64,000 nucleotides of DNA, taken from positions 23,293,288 through 23,357,287 of the forward strand of contig NC_091307.1 of assembly GCF_038502225.1 (NCBI RefSeq). Reading direction: 5' to 3'. A program made the translations under genes and the position numbers. Source of the stretch: Cherax quadricarinatus. Its lineage: Eukaryota; Arthropoda; Malacostraca; Decapoda; Parastacidae. Within the stretch, counting starts at the first letter, position 1. Each line of letters begins with the position of its first letter. Below are positions 40,496-53,158 of this stretch, piece after piece. The notes under the pieces were generated by a model. That model saw only the letters and a list, made by a program, of their open reading frames with translations, made no database searches and was not told the DNA's origin.

Positions 40496-41680
40496 CGCAG
40501 AAGCGAACGTTCCATCCTTATCCGATCGCCATGAAGCCCATTGCCTTCGCTACTATGTACGTTCTCAGCAATCTTTCCATTTATAGAATGGTCACTGATA
40601 TTAGTAGACATTCTTTATTTGTTCTCCTCCCCTGTTTACTCAGTCCCTTCTCTCTTCGCCTACATTCGCTCTTGTCTTCTCTTCAATTACCACCTTTCTA
40701 TGTTCATGTAGCATCTCACTTTTCCCTACCCCCCTGGGAAGTTCCACCTGTTCGAGTCTGTTCTTTTTCTCTCCCTTGCTCGAGAGCCCAACTGTCTATG
40801 GTCGCTTCCTGCTCTCTCTTTCTTGACCACTTCCACTCTCATTCTTATGCCATTGCAGTGTACACAGATGGCTCTAAGTCTTCTGACGGCATAGGATTTG
40901 CAGCAGTGTTTCCGGACAGTGTCGTATGAGGGCATTTACTATCTTTGGCTAGTATTTTTACTGCTGAATTGTATGCCATTCTTGCAGCCCTTATCTGTAT
41001 TGCATCTATGCCTATGTCATCATTTGTGGTTGTCTCAGACTCCCTTAGTGCTTTACAGGCTATACAGAAATTTGATACACCTCACCCCTTACTCCTCTGT
41101 ATCCAACTTTGGCTACGCCCCATCTTTACCAAGCATAAAGATATTGTTTTTTGTTGGGTCCCTGGTCATGTTGACGTACAGGGCAATGAACAGGCAGACA
41201 CTGCTGCGCGGTCAGCAGTACATGACCTACCAGTTTCATATAGAGGTATTCCATTTACGGACTATTTTGCTGCAATAGCTACCTACCTTCACACCTGTGG
41301 GCAACAATGTTGGTCTACTCTGCTCGGTAACAAACTTCAATCTATTAAACTGAGTATAGGTTACTGGCCGTCTTCTTGTCACCAGTGTCGAGGTTGGGAG
41401 ACTACTCTCTCCCATCTTCGCATTGGCCATACTCGTCTTACTCATGGATATCTCATGGAGAAGCGCCCTGCTCCTCTCTGTGAGAATTGTCAGGCTCCAA
41501 TATCAGTCAGCCTCATTATGCTAGACTGCCCACTTCATCAACGAGCACGCAGAATTTACCTCCGTCATCGTCTTCGCTCTGCTGCTCTCTCTTTACCTTC
41601 CCTTCTCGCTGATGGACCCACCTTTCATCCAGACTCTCATTGACTTTTTGACAGCAACTGACTTACTTCACAAACTCTGA
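40496..41680 (+). pseudogene. I-group LINE c, ORF2 C-terminal part with RNase H
   Basis: The RNase H domain reads VYTDGSKSSDGIGFAAVFPD (first Asp), FTAELYAILAAL (Glu, after a frameshift near 40930), VVVSDSLSALQAI (Asp) and WVPGHVDVQGNEQADTAA (His/Asp). All catalytic positions are present. A terminal Cys/His cluster follows (SSCHQCRGW, LCENCQAP, LDCPLHQRAR). The reading ends LHKL at 41680. RNase H removes the RNA template during second-strand synthesis. At least two frameshifts. Confidence 0.85.
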
Positions 41681-41860
41681 TACCTTCAGCCCTTTCTACC
41701 TCAATCTTTTGCTACCCTCTACCCCTGCCCCGCTGTTTTCTGTAACCTACTGATCATCCCTACCCCCTTCTGCTGCCCAATACCCTCGCTTCCTTCCCTA
41801 CCCTGCAGTGCTGTATAGCCCTTGTGGTTTAGCGCTTCTTTTTGATTATAATAATAATAA
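40496..41860 (+). mobile_element. I-group LINE copy c (3' part, RNase H and tail)
   Basis: Starts in ORF2 at AGAAGCGAACGTTCC and ends with the family 3' UTR and TTGATTATAATAATAATAA tail at 41860. It may be the 3' half of copy b. The tail of TAA repeats is characteristic of I-group elements such as the fly I factor. Confidence 0.8.
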
Positions 41861-43065
41861 CAAACATTAGTAGAGGTCCATCATTTGTTCGCCGCCCCTT
41901 TTCTCCTAAGTCTTCACTCCTGACTTCTCTTCCAATGCCTCCTTTATATGTTCATCTAGCATCTAGCTTTTCTCTTCCCCCTTGCGAGGTTCCGACAGTT
42001 TGTCGATTCTTTCCAACTGCCTTGCATGAAAGCTCAAATACCTACAGCTGCTACTTGCTCCTTTTTTCTCAACTACCTTCTTTCTTGTTCTCATGCCCTT
42101 GCATTTTACACTGATGGTTCTAAGTCCTCTGATGGTATTGAGTTTGCAGTAGTGTTCCCAGACAGTTTTGTGCAAGGCTATTTATTAGACTCTGCTAACA
42201 TTTTTACAGCTGAACTGTATGCAATTTCCATAGCAATTATACATATTGCATCCAGGCCTGCCTCAGCATTTGTGGTAGTCTCCGACTCCTTTAGTGGTCT
42301 GCAAGCTATCAAAAAATTTAATTCGCCTCATCCCCTAGTTCTTCATATACAACTTTGGTTGCACCACATTTCTAGAAAAAACAAAGAAGACATTTTCTGC
42401 TGGGTCCCTGGTCATGTTGATGTTCTGGGCAACACGCAGGTGGACTCTGCTGTGCAGTCAGTGGTACATGGCATTCCAGTTTCATAGCATTCTATTCTCG
42501 GACTATTTTACTGTAATCTCTAGCCACCTTTGCAACCGTTGGCAACAACATTGGTCCGAGTCAATTCATAACAAATTACAGTCTGTGAAGCCGAGTTTAG
42601 GATTCTGGTCTTCTTAGTGATGTCATGATTGGGAGACTACAATTTCCTGTCTTCACATCAGGCACACATGTCTTGTGGATATCTCATGGAGAGGTGCCCA
42701 ATTCCACTGAGAATTGTTAGGTTCAACTTTCAGTTTGCCATATCCTATTGGGCTGTCCTATTTACCAAGGAGCATGCAGAACTTTCCTCCAATGTCGTCA
42801 CCACTCTAATACCTTTACTTTATCTTCCCTCCTTGCTGATAGCCCCACCTTTAACACCAGGCTCCCTCTCTGACTTTTTGACAATAACATTTATTGCACA
42901 ACCCTTGATTGTACTTCATTTAGCACTCCCTACCACCCTTACTAACTGTACCTCTCTTACACTCCACCCTTGCTAGTTTCAAATCAAGCATATTCCAGTT
43001 CACACACCCTACTCTGCAGTGCTGTATGACCCTTGTGGGTTTAGCACTTAGTTTTGATTATAATA
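41861..43065 (+). mobile_element. I-group LINE copy d, diverged subfamily, 3' part
   Basis: Begins directly after the tail of c with ISRGPSFVRRPFSPK and ends in TTTTGATTATAATAATA at 43065. RNase H is readable as FYTDGSKSSDGIEFAVVFPD, FTAELYAISIAI, VVVSDSFSGLQAI and WVPGHVDVLGN, one frame to 42487, then decayed. It is more diverged than the others and resembles the copy at 56007-62865. The coding part is a pseudogene. Confidence 0.8.
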
Positions 43066-43206
43066 ATAGAACCCCAGTTCTGAGGATCAGGCACACCCAT
43101 AGCCACCTGTTTGCAAGTGCTCCTGTCTCCCTGTGTAGCTTGTGATGTGTAGCCGACTGGACATTTTAATGGTTTGCTCACAGCTTGGGCTTTTCCACCT
43201 TAATAG
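43066..43206. other. Flank between LINE copies, includes target duplication
   Basis: A 141-bp stretch has no recognised content except its last 12 bases, CCACCTTAATAG (43195-43206), which match CCACCTTCATGG at 55995-56006 with two differences. This is the target-site duplication of the element starting at 43207. Confidence 0.7.
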
Positions 43207-43914
43207 CCTCTTCAAGGGGGGCTCCTTGGTGTGATGAAGAGGCTCTTGGTCTGAGAAATTCGACCTGTTGGTCTCCTTCCTCAGACCGAACCTAACTACC
43301 CCCCAATTCCCCCTTCCCTATCCCATCCTCCCTTTTTCCTTTCCTCCTCCTCCCCTCTCCCCCATCCCTCCCTTATTCCCTTCCTCTTTTTGGCCTTTGG
43401 GTGTCTTCCCACAGGCCTACTGGTTCCTAGGTAGGGGGAAGGGTACCGGGGTCAATCCCATTCCATTGAGGTTCTTGCGGTGGTGTAGTTTGCCGTGGAA
43501 TCTGGATCGCCTGGGGATATCCCGTTCCCTCTCCTGTCTTCCAGGGGTTGGCTTTGGGTATCTTACGGGCGACAAGTGTATCTCTGGAGGCCGCCTTTCG
43601 AATTCCGGGGGTGGTGGCCAAAGGAAGTATGCTTTGTGGCAGATATCTGGCCACCTTCTTTTGTCCACCGAGGTAGCTCGGCGGATGCAAGGTTGATATC
43701 CTGGATTGCTGGTTTACTGGCATGAAGGGTAGGGTATGGCATGGGTTCTATGCCACATCTGCACTACTTGTGATGTTGAGGTCCTCTTGGGCGCGGAGGG
43801 TGATTTCCGGCCCTTTCATTCCTCCTAGGAACTATTCCTCCCCGTTCCCCCCCCTTTTTTTTTATTTTTTTTTATTCTTTCTTTTTGTTTTTAAGAAAAA
43901 ATAGTAACCTAACC

Positions 43915-45873
43915 ATGGAAGCCCTAGTCCATGAACCTGTTACCCCCGGACCCCTTACTGGTACCGCACCCTGTTCTGACCCTGCCTCATTTTTTAACCA
44001 CTCTTTGGACACTCCTGATGCCCCTGTACCTCTTGCTGGTGCTGTTTCATCACCAGCTTCAGGTATCGGGTCTCGACTGACTCCTCCGATTTGTCTGACC
44101 TCTGCCCTCCTTTGACTATGCTTCCGGCCTCTCCCTCTACGGTGCGGCAATTTTCGAATCGCCAGCCCGTCCCACGTCGAACCAACTCTGGTCCCATTTC
44201 TAAACATCAACGACAATCTCCTGATGATGTTACTTCGTTACCTTCCCATTCTACTTGGAAAAGACTGACACATCATGCACTTCCTCTCCACACTCAATGG
44301 ATTAAATTCTTTACTTTATGACCAACTTCTTCTAGTGCCTATCTTTCTGACCATAGTATTGGCAAAGCGCTCCTACGCCATGTTGGTAGAGATATTTCCT
44401 TTCATGCTCTCAAGAGCGGTACACGCATCGTCACTGTCCAGAATGCTACCCAAGCTCATGATCTTTCTCTCCTTTCACATATCGATACTATTCCTATCAC
44501 TATCACTGTAAACTCAGCATTGTAATCCTTATAGAGAATAAACTATTGAAAAAATCATTCCCTCAATTCTTGTAGTGGTACTGTCATTCTGCTCCATACC
44601 ATAGTCCAACAGAATTTCCAGACATGTGGCAATGACATTCTTGAACAGCTGGAACTCCAGGATCTCCCAATCCTCAAAGTAGACACTATGTCATTTCTGC
44701 CCGCAGGCGGAGATGACCCCCTTGCAATGTGGCTCGATTAACTTTCGACAGCTGTGAACTCCCATCTTCTGTTTATGTAGCTGGGCATCGATTGCAAGTT
44801 TGAAAGGTGATCCCTACACCGCAACAGTGTAGAAATTGCTGGCGATTTGGTCACCCAGCAAAATATTGCAGATCTATAGCCAAATGCCCAGTCTGTGGTG
44901 CTGGTGACCATACTAATATGCCTTACAGTCAACCACCCTCTTGCCTAAATTGTCGTGAGGCTCACCCTTCGTACTCTCGCCATTGCCAGGTCTACTGAAA
45001 TGAGCATGAAATCCGTTGTCTCAAAGAGGCAGAAGGTCTCCCTTATGCTATGGCAATTTCTCATCTCTGCCTCCAAGGCAGACTGCCCTGTGTTTCTTAT
45101 TCCCGTGTTTCCAAACGTCCTCCCACTTCTGGGGTCCCATCTTCTGCAGCCTCCTCTGTGGTTACCCCTCCCATAACCACTCCTGTATTTAATTCTTTTG
45201 CTGCCCTGGGCTCAGATGTCCCTACTACAACACCTCAGTCTGTTCTTACATCTTTGCATCCTTCCTCACAAGCCCCGGTATCGACAAGACCTTGTACGAC
45301 ACCTACCAAAAGCCTCTTTACTTCTCATTAGTCCAAAAAATCCCTATTGCTCAAATCTTCTTTGCCCCCTCCTTCCCTTCTTCCACCTCCACATTTTACC
45401 TTTCCAATTTCTGTGCCTAGTTCTTCCCCTCTCACTGGCTCTATTATAAGTGTGGAGGTTCACCCTCCTCCTTGTACTGTGCCTTCCACCCCTGTCCCCT
45501 CCCAAGTTTCTCCCTCTGCCACCTCCCAGGTTTCTGCCTCTTCTGTCCCCTCCCACACTTCTTCTCCATTCCCTTCACTCTTTCATCCCCCCCTACTTTG
45601 GTACAGTCCATTACTGTCCTAATCTTTACTCACCCTTCTCCTTCTACCTCCAATATTGTCTCCCATACGTCTTTGAATTCAGAAACACTTGAAGCCATTT
45701 CAGAATATATTGCAGAGACTAAACCTTCAATGGACACTGATCCACCTCCTGCTCCTCCTCCTCCTCCTCCTCCCTCCCCTCCATCTCCACAACTTTCTTC
45801 GCAATGCTCCATTCCTTCACTTCTTAAACATCTTCTGATGCCACCACACGTTGACTTTTCTAACCCCCTCTAG
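43915..45873 (+). pseudogene. I-group LINE e, ORF1
   Basis: ATG 43915 reads MEALVHEPVTPGPL. The Thr/Pro-rich N-terminus then shifts frame near 44080. A small insertion (about 44510-44545) disrupts the middle. Zinc knuckles are clear at 44827-44990: CRNCWRFGHPAKYC, CPVCGAGDHTN and CLNCREAHPSYSRHC; the second knuckle's final Cys is Tyr. The Pro/Ser-rich tail runs to HVDFSNPL then stop at 45873. Inactive. Confidence 0.8.
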
Positions 45874-45924
45874 CCCATAGGTGCCCTTACCTGTGGATCC
45901 CTAGTATTTTCCTCGTTGCCAATC

Positions 45925-47277
45925 ATAGCCTATTTACAGTGTAATATCTGTGGCCTTGGGTAATCGGTGTGAGCTTCAGATGCTGCTTTCCCAGTTTTCC
46001 CCTGTTGGTGTTTGGTAACAAGAACCAAAATTACACTCGCCTGTTTTCCAACCCATCTCGGGCTATAATTTATTGTATTCTTTGGATCATTTTCTGATGG
46101 AACCTTTAATGAAAGTGCCCTTCGTCTATGCAATAATATTCTGCACTGTCTACTGTTTGTTCATACCTCACTGCATTACACTGCAGCCTGTATCCGCTTG
46201 AATAAGTGGTTTACAATATGTTCTTTATATCTCTCTCCTTCTTGGGCATTATCTATCCCAGATTTTGCCTTTCTTGTTTCATCCTTACCACCATCACCAC
46301 TTCTGTTACTTGGTGATTTTAATGCCCACCATTTCCTCGGGGGGGGGGGTCTCACTGTGACTCGTGGCTTTAAGTTAGAGGCTTTTCTCGCCTCTCACCC
46401 CCTCCATGTTTTAAATACGGGTACTCCCGCCCACTTTGATCCTCGTACTCATACTCTCTCTTGCATCGATCTATCGGTCTGCTCTTCCTCCACTGCACTA
46501 GACTTTGCCTCCTCTGTTCTACCGGACTTACATGACAGCGATCATTTTCCAATCATTCTTACTTGTTCATATTCATCACCTTTCCGTAGTCCTCGCTGGC
46601 AAATTGGGACCTTTACTTGCAACTCACTGCTTTTAGTAAGGTCCCTTCTTCATCCTCCATTGATGAGCTCCTACACCTCTTCTCGACGTCAGTTTTAACT
46701 GCAGCTTCTCATTCTATACCCCAAACCTCAGGCAGGCATTCTCAGAAGTGCGTGCCTTGGTGGTATTCTGCTTGTGCTCCTGCAGTACCTTTGAAATGCG
46801 CTGTGTGGGGCAGGTACCAGTACAATAGAACTGATGAGAGACTTCTTGATTTTAAGCAGAAGCGTGCGGTCGCTCACCATGTCATCTGTGACGCTAAACA
46901 CACTTGCTGGCGAGATTGTTTCCACCATCACCTCTGCTTCCTCTATGAGTGCAGTCTGGAAAAAAGTGAGGAAATTGAGTGGTAAATACTCTCCTGACCC
47001 AGCTCCTGTTCTACGTGTCGCCGGTGTTGATATAGCAAACCCTCTTGACGTTGCCATTGAAATTGGCACTCATCTGGTCCGTATTTCCCGGGGGCTCCAT
47101 CTATGCCCCTTGTTTCTTTCCTTAAAGTCTGCCAGAGAGTTAGTACCTTTGGACTTTTCTTCTCTCAGAGAAGAACAGTATAATATGCCTTTCACACTTT
47201 GGGAACTGGAGGCAACACTCTCAGCTTGCCAATCATCAGCAGCTGGGCCTGACGACATTCATATTCGGATGTTACAA
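45925..47277 (+). pseudogene. I-group LINE e, ORF2 N-terminal part
   Basis: The start codon is ATA where b and f have ATG (then AYLQ). Endonuclease blocks are legible across frames: LLLLGDFNAHHFL (about 46305), a run of 11 G at 46339-46349 that throws the frame, CIDLSVCSSS, and SDHFPIILT with the catalytic His. The linker reads KVRKLSGKYSPDPAPVLRV and PDDIHIRMLQ, where f interrupts. Inactive. Confidence 0.8.
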
Positions 47278-47482
47278 TAATAATAATATAATAAAAAAAG
47301 AAGAGCTAAGCCACAAGGACTATACAGCGCTGCAGGGCAGGAAGGAAGAGAGGGCATCAGGTGGCAAAAGGGAGATGGATGAGTAATAGGTTACGGATAA
47401 CAGCGGGGTAGTGGATGGTGAAAGGGTAAAGGGCAGCAAGAGACTGAACTAGAAAGGGCTGAGGGGAGTGCGAAAAGTATCA

Positions 47483-50400
47483 TCAGAGTTTGTGGAGTAA
47501 ATCAGTCATTATCAAGAAGTCAATAAGAGAGTCAGGATTAAAGGAGGGTCCATCAGCAAGAAGGGAAGGTAAAGAGAGAGTAGTAGAACGAAGACGACGT
47601 TGGAGGTAAATTCTGCGTGCTCGTTGATAGAGAGGGCAGTCTAACAGAGTGTGGCTAATCGATACTGGAACTTGACACTGCTTACAGAGAGGAACAGGGT
47701 GCCTCTCCATGAGATACCCATGAGTAAGACGAGTGTGGCCAATGCGAAGGCGGGAGAGAGTGGTCTCCCAACCTCGGCACTGATGACAAGAAGACGGCCA
47801 GTAACCTATGCTTGGTTTAATAGAATGAAGTTTGTTACCGAGCAGAGTTGACCAACGTTTGTGCCAACGGGTGCGAAGGTGGGTAGCTATTGCAGCAAAA
47901 TAGTCCAGAAATGGAACACCTCTATAGGAAATTGGTAGGTCATGTACTGCTGACCGCGCAGCAGTGTCTGCCTGTTCAATGCCCTGTACGTCGACATGAC
48001 CAGGGACCCAACAAAAAACAATATCTTTATGTTTGGTAGAGATACGGCGTAGCCAGAGATGGATACGGAGAACTAGGGGGTGAGATGTATCAAATTTTCG
48101 TATAGCCTGAAGAGCACTAAGGGAGTCTGAGACTACTACAAATGATGACACAGGCATAGATGCGATACGAATAAGTGCTGCAAGAATGTCATACAATTCA
48201 GCAGTAAAAATGCTAGCCGAAGATAGTAAATGCCCCCGCACGACGCTGTCCGGAAACACTGCTGTGAATCCGACGCCGTCTGAAGACTTAGAGACATCTG
48301 TGTACACAGCGGTGGCATGAGAATGGGAGTGGAAATGATCAAGAAAAAGAGAGCGGGAAGCCATCGTAGGCAGTTGAGCTTTCGAGCAAGGGAGTGAGAA
48401 AGAACAGACCCGAACAGCTGGAACTTCCCAGGGGGGTAGGGAAAAGTGAGATGCTACATGAACATATAAAGGTGGTAACTGAAGGGAAGACAAGAGTGAA
48501 TGTAGGCGAAGAGAAAAGGGACGGAGCAAACAGGGGCAGCGAACGAATAAAGAATGTCTACTAATATCGGTGACCATTCTATAAATGGAAGGATTGTGTA
48601 GATCGTGAGAGCGTACATAGTAGCGAAGGCAATGGGCATCACGGCGATCAGACAAGGATGGAACATTCGCTTCTGCATAGAGGCTCTCAACAGGGGAAGA
48701 GCGAAAAGCACCAAGGCACAAACGTAATCCTTGGTGATAGATAGAGTTAAGGCTAGAGAGAGTAGCAGGAGAGGCCACGGAATAAATCTGGTCACCATAA
48801 TCGAGTTTCGATAAAACGAGGGCTGAATGTAGGCGAAGGAGGGTTCGACGATCAGCTCCCCAGGAAAGATGAGCAAGGGTTTTAAGAAGGTTTAGCCGGC
48901 TGTGACAAGTTGCCTTCAGAGAGGTAATGTGAGGTTTCCAGGATAACCTACGGTCAAAGAGAAGGCCTAGAAACCTGACTGTATCACGTTCGGGGATACG
49001 GGAGCCATAGAGATACAAAGGATGATTGGAGATAACAGAGCGTCTAGTGAAAGTAATTTGGTGAGTTTTGGTACTTGAAAATTTAAACCCATGCGTGGTG
49101 GCCCAAGTGGAAACACGGTCGACCGCATGCTGGAGAGAAACTGCAATAAGATGACAGTCAGCGCCTGCACAAGCAATAGCGAAGTCATCAACATAGAGTG
49201 ATGACCAAATATTGGGTGGAAGAACAGAGGCCAAATCATTTATAGCAAGGAGAAAAAGTGTTGTGCTTAGAACACATCCCTGAGGGACACCTTCAGCTTG
49301 GACGAAGTCCGGGGAAAGAACATTATTGACTCGAACACGGAAATGTCTGTCAGTTAAAAAGTTCTTAAGGAAGGATGGTAGATTGCCTCGGAGGCCTAAG
49401 GAATGGGCCTGGGCCAAAATATTATACCTCCAAGTTGTGTCATATGCCTTCTCAAGGTCAAAAAATATGGCAATAACTGAGTGATTATTCGCAAAGGCAT
49501 TACGAACATACGTATCCAAGCGTAGTAAGGGGTCTATGGTAGAACGACCCTTACGAAAGCCATATTGACTAGCGGAGAGACTGTTGTGTGTCTCTAAATA
49601 CCACATTAAACGTCGATTTACGAGACGTTCCATCACTTTGCAAACTGCACTAGTAAGAGCGATGGGGTGATAGTGGGAGGCATCATGTCCTGTAGTACCC
49701 GGTTTGCGGAAAGGGAGAACAATGGCAGATTTCCACAGCTGGGGAAGAACTCCTTGTGCCCAAATAAGATTGAAGAGGTGTAAGAGGACTACAAGGGCTG
49801 ACCGATGTAAATGTTGTAACATACGAATATGAATGTCGTCAGGCCCAGCTGCCGATGATCAGCAAGCTGAGAGCGTTGCCTCCAGTTCTTGAAGTGTAAA
49901 AGGCACATTATACTGTTCTTCTCTGAGAGAAGAAAAGTCCAAGGGTACTAACTCTCTGGCAGACTTTGAGGAAAGAAACGAGGGGCATAGATGGAGCCCT
50001 CGGGAAATACGGACCAGATGTGTGCCAAGTTCAATGGCAACGTCGAGAGGGTTTGCTACATCAACACCAGCGACCCGTAGAACAGGAGCCGGGTCAGGAG
50101 AGTATTTACCACTCAATTTCCTCACTTTTTTCCAGACTGCACTCATAGAAGAAGCAGAGGTGATGGTGGAAACATAGTCTCGCCAACAAGTGCGTTTAGC
50201 TTCACGGATGACACGGCGAGCGATCGCACGCTTCTGCTTAAAATCAAGAAGTCTCTCAGCGGTTCTATTGTACCGGTACCTGCCCCATACAGCGCGTTTC
50301 AAATGTACTGCACGAGCACAAGCAGGAGACCACCAAGGCACGCACTTCTGAGAATGCCTGCCTGAGGTTTGGGGTATAGAATGAGAAGCTGCAGTATAAA

Positions 50401-51183
50401 CTGACGTCGAGAAGATGTGTAGGAGCTCATCAATGGAGGATGAAGAAGGAACCTCACTAAAAGCAGTGAGGTGTGAGTAAAGATCCCAATTTGCCCGATC
50501 AAATTGCCAGCGAGGGCTACGGAAAGGTGGTGAATAGGAAGGAGAAGTAAGAATGATCGGAAAATGATCGCTGTCATGTAAGTCCGGTAGAACAGACCAG
50601 GTGAAGTCTAGTGCAGTGGAGGAAGAGCAGACTGATAGATCGATGCAAGAGAGAGTATGAGTATGAGGATCAAAATGGGTGGGAGTACCCGTATTTAAAA
50701 CATGGAGGGGGTGAGAGGCGAGAAAAGCCTCCAACTGGATGCCACGTGAGTCACAATGAGACCCCCCCCCCAGAGGAAATGGTGGGCATTACAATCACCA
50801 AGTAACAGAAGTGGTGGTAGTAAGGATGAAACAAGAAAGGCAAAGTCTGGGATAGAAAATGCTCGAGAAGGAGAGAGATATAAAGAACATATTGTAAACC
50901 ACTTATTCAAGTGGATACGGGCTGCAGTGTAATGCAGCGAGGTATGGACAAATAGTTGACAGTACGGAATATCATTGCATAGAAGAAGGGCACTTTCATT
51001 AAAGGTCCCATCTGAGAAAGGATCCGAATACAATAAATTATAGACTGAGATAGGTTGGAAAACAGCCGAGTGTAATTTTGGTTCTTGTAAGCAAGCACCC
51101 ACAGGGGAAAACCTGGAAAGCAACATCTGAAGCTCACCCCGATTACCCCTGAGGCCGCGGATATTCCACTGTAAATAGGCCAT
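47483..51183 (-). pseudogene. I-group LINE f, ORF2 (APE, RT, RNase H)
   Basis: ATG 51183 (MAYLQWNIRG) opens the endonuclease: QEPKLHSAV (Glu), LLLLGDCNAHHFL with Cys for Phe, a frame slip at a G10 run (50762-50771), CIDLSVCSSS, SDHFPIILT (His). A single in-frame TGA stands where relatives have Gln (ACQSSAAG) near 49860. The rest is open for 779 codons from 49822: HYHPIALTSAVCKVMERL, QYGFRKGRSTIDPLL, FFDLEKAYDTTW, EGVPQGCVLSTTLF, catalytic YVDD (49195-49184). RNase H follows: VYTDVSKSSDG, FTAELYDILAAL, VVVSDSLSAL, WVPGHVDVQG. A Cys cluster (SSCHQCRGW, LCKQCQVP, LDCPLY) precedes the stop at 47483. Only two lesions separate it from an intact frame. Confidence 0.9.
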
Positions 51184-51227
51184 GATTGGCGATGAAGAAA
51201 ATACCAGGAATCTGTAGGTAAAGGCAC

Positions 51228-53158
51228 CTACGGACTAGAGGGGTTAGAAAAGTCAACATGTGGTGGCATTGGAAGACGTTCAAGCAGCGAAGGAACGGAG
51301 CATTGTTAAGAATGGGGTTGTGAAGATGGAGGAGAGGGAAGAGAAGGAACAGGAAGTGAATCAGTGTCCATTGAAGGTTTAGTCTCTGCAATATATTCTG
51401 AAATGGCTTCAAGTGTTTCTGAATTCAAAGATGTATGGGAGACCATATTGGAGATAGAAGGAGGAGGGTGAGTAAAGATTGGGACAGTAATGGACTGTAC
51501 CAAAGTAGAGGGGGAGGGAAGAGTGTAAGGGACTGGAGATGAAGTGTGGGGGGGACAGAAGAGGCAGAAACCTGGGAGGTGGCAGAAGAGGGAGAAACTT
51601 GGGAGGGGACGGGGGTGGAAGGCATAGTAAGAGGAGGAGGGTGAATCTCCACACTTGTAATAGAGCCAGAGAGAGGGAAAGAACTAGGTACAGAGACTGG
51701 AAAGGTAAAGTGTGGAGGTGGAAGAAGGGAAGGAAGGGGCAAAGAAGATTTGAGCAATGCGGATTTTTTGGACTTCTGAGAAGTAGAGGGGCGATTGGTA
51801 TTAGGTGTCATATGAGGTCTTGTCGATACTGGGGCTTGTGAGGAAGGACGCGAATATGTGAGAACAGACTGAGTTGTAGTTGGGACGTCAGAGCCAAGGA
51901 CAGCAAAAGGATTAGATGCCGGAGTGGCTATGGGAGGGGTAACAACAGAGGAGGCTGCAGAAGATGGGACCCCAGAAGTGGGGGGATGTTTGGAAACAAG
52001 AGAATAAGAAACACGGGGTAGTCTCCCTTGGAGGCGGCGATGAGTAACTGCCATAGCATAGGGAGACCTTCTGCCTCTTTGAGGCAACGGATTTCACCTT
52101 CATTTAAGTAGACCTGGCAACGGCGGTAGTATGAAGGGTGAGCTTCATTACAATTAAGGCAAGATGGAGGTTGACTGCAAGATGTATTAGAATAGTCGTT
52201 GGCACCACAGACTGGGCATTCGGCCATAGATCTGCAATATTTTGCTGGGTGACCAAAACGCCAGCAATTTCTACATTGTTGCCGTGTAGGTATCACCTTT
52301 TGAACTTGTAACCGATGTCCCGCGACATATAGAGGACGGGAGTTCTCGGCTGTCAAAAGTTAAACGAGCCACATTGCAAGGGTAACGTCTCCGCCCCCGG
52401 GCAGGAAGGACATAAGTGTCTACTTTGAGGATTGGGAGATCCTGGAGTTTCAGCTGTTCAAGAATGTCATTGTCACATGACTGGAAATTCTGTTGGACTA
52501 TGGTATGGGGCAGAATGACAGTACCACTACAAGAATTGAGAGAAAGATGTTTTTCAATAGTGATAGGAGCAGTATCGATATTCGAAAGGAGAGAAAGATC
52601 ATGAGCTTGGGTAGCATTCTGGACAGTGACGATGCACGTACCGCTCTTGAGAGCATGAAATGAAATATCTCTACCAACATGACGCAGGAGCGCTTTGCCA
52701 ATACTATGGTCAGAAAGGTAGGCAGAAGAAGTCGGTCTTAAAGTAAAGAATTTAGTCCATTGTGTGGTCCAAAACTGAGCGTGGAGAGGGAGTGCTTGAC
52801 CTGTCGGTCTTTTCCAAGTAGAATGGGAAGGTAACAAAGGAGCATCATCAGGAGATTGACGTTGGCGTTTAGGAGTAGGACCGGAGTTGGTCCGGCGTGA
52901 AATGGGCTGGCGATTCGAAAATTGCCGTACTTTAGAGGGAGAAGCCGGAAGCATAGTCAAAGGAGAGCAGAGTTCAGACAAATCGAAGGAGTCAGTCGAA
53001 GCCCCGGTACCTGAAGCGGGTGAGGAAACAGCACCAGCAAGAGGTACAGGGGCATCAGGAGTGTCCGAAGAGTTGTCTAAACACAAGGCAGGGTCAGAAT
53101 GGGGTGCGGTATCAAGAAGGGGCCCGGGGGTAGTGGGTTCATGGATTGGGTTCTCCAT
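51228..53158 (-). pseudogene. I-group LINE f, ORF1 (gag-like, zinc knuckles)
   Basis: ATG at 53158 (MENPIHEPTTPGPL) follows the T-rich tract. The first frame is open for about 295 codons: SFDLSELCSPLTML, TNSGPTPKRQRQSP basic block, KFFTLRPTSSAYLSDHSIGK and GTVILPHTIVQQNF. A shift near 52340 leads to the knuckles CRNCWRFGHPAKYC, CPVCGANDYSNTSC (His replaced by Tyr) and CLNCNEAHPSYYRRC. A second shift near 52080 leads to the Pro/Ser-rich tail ending SNPSSP and TAG at 51230-51228. ORF1 protein would bind LINE RNA; two frameshifts disable it. Confidence 0.85.
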
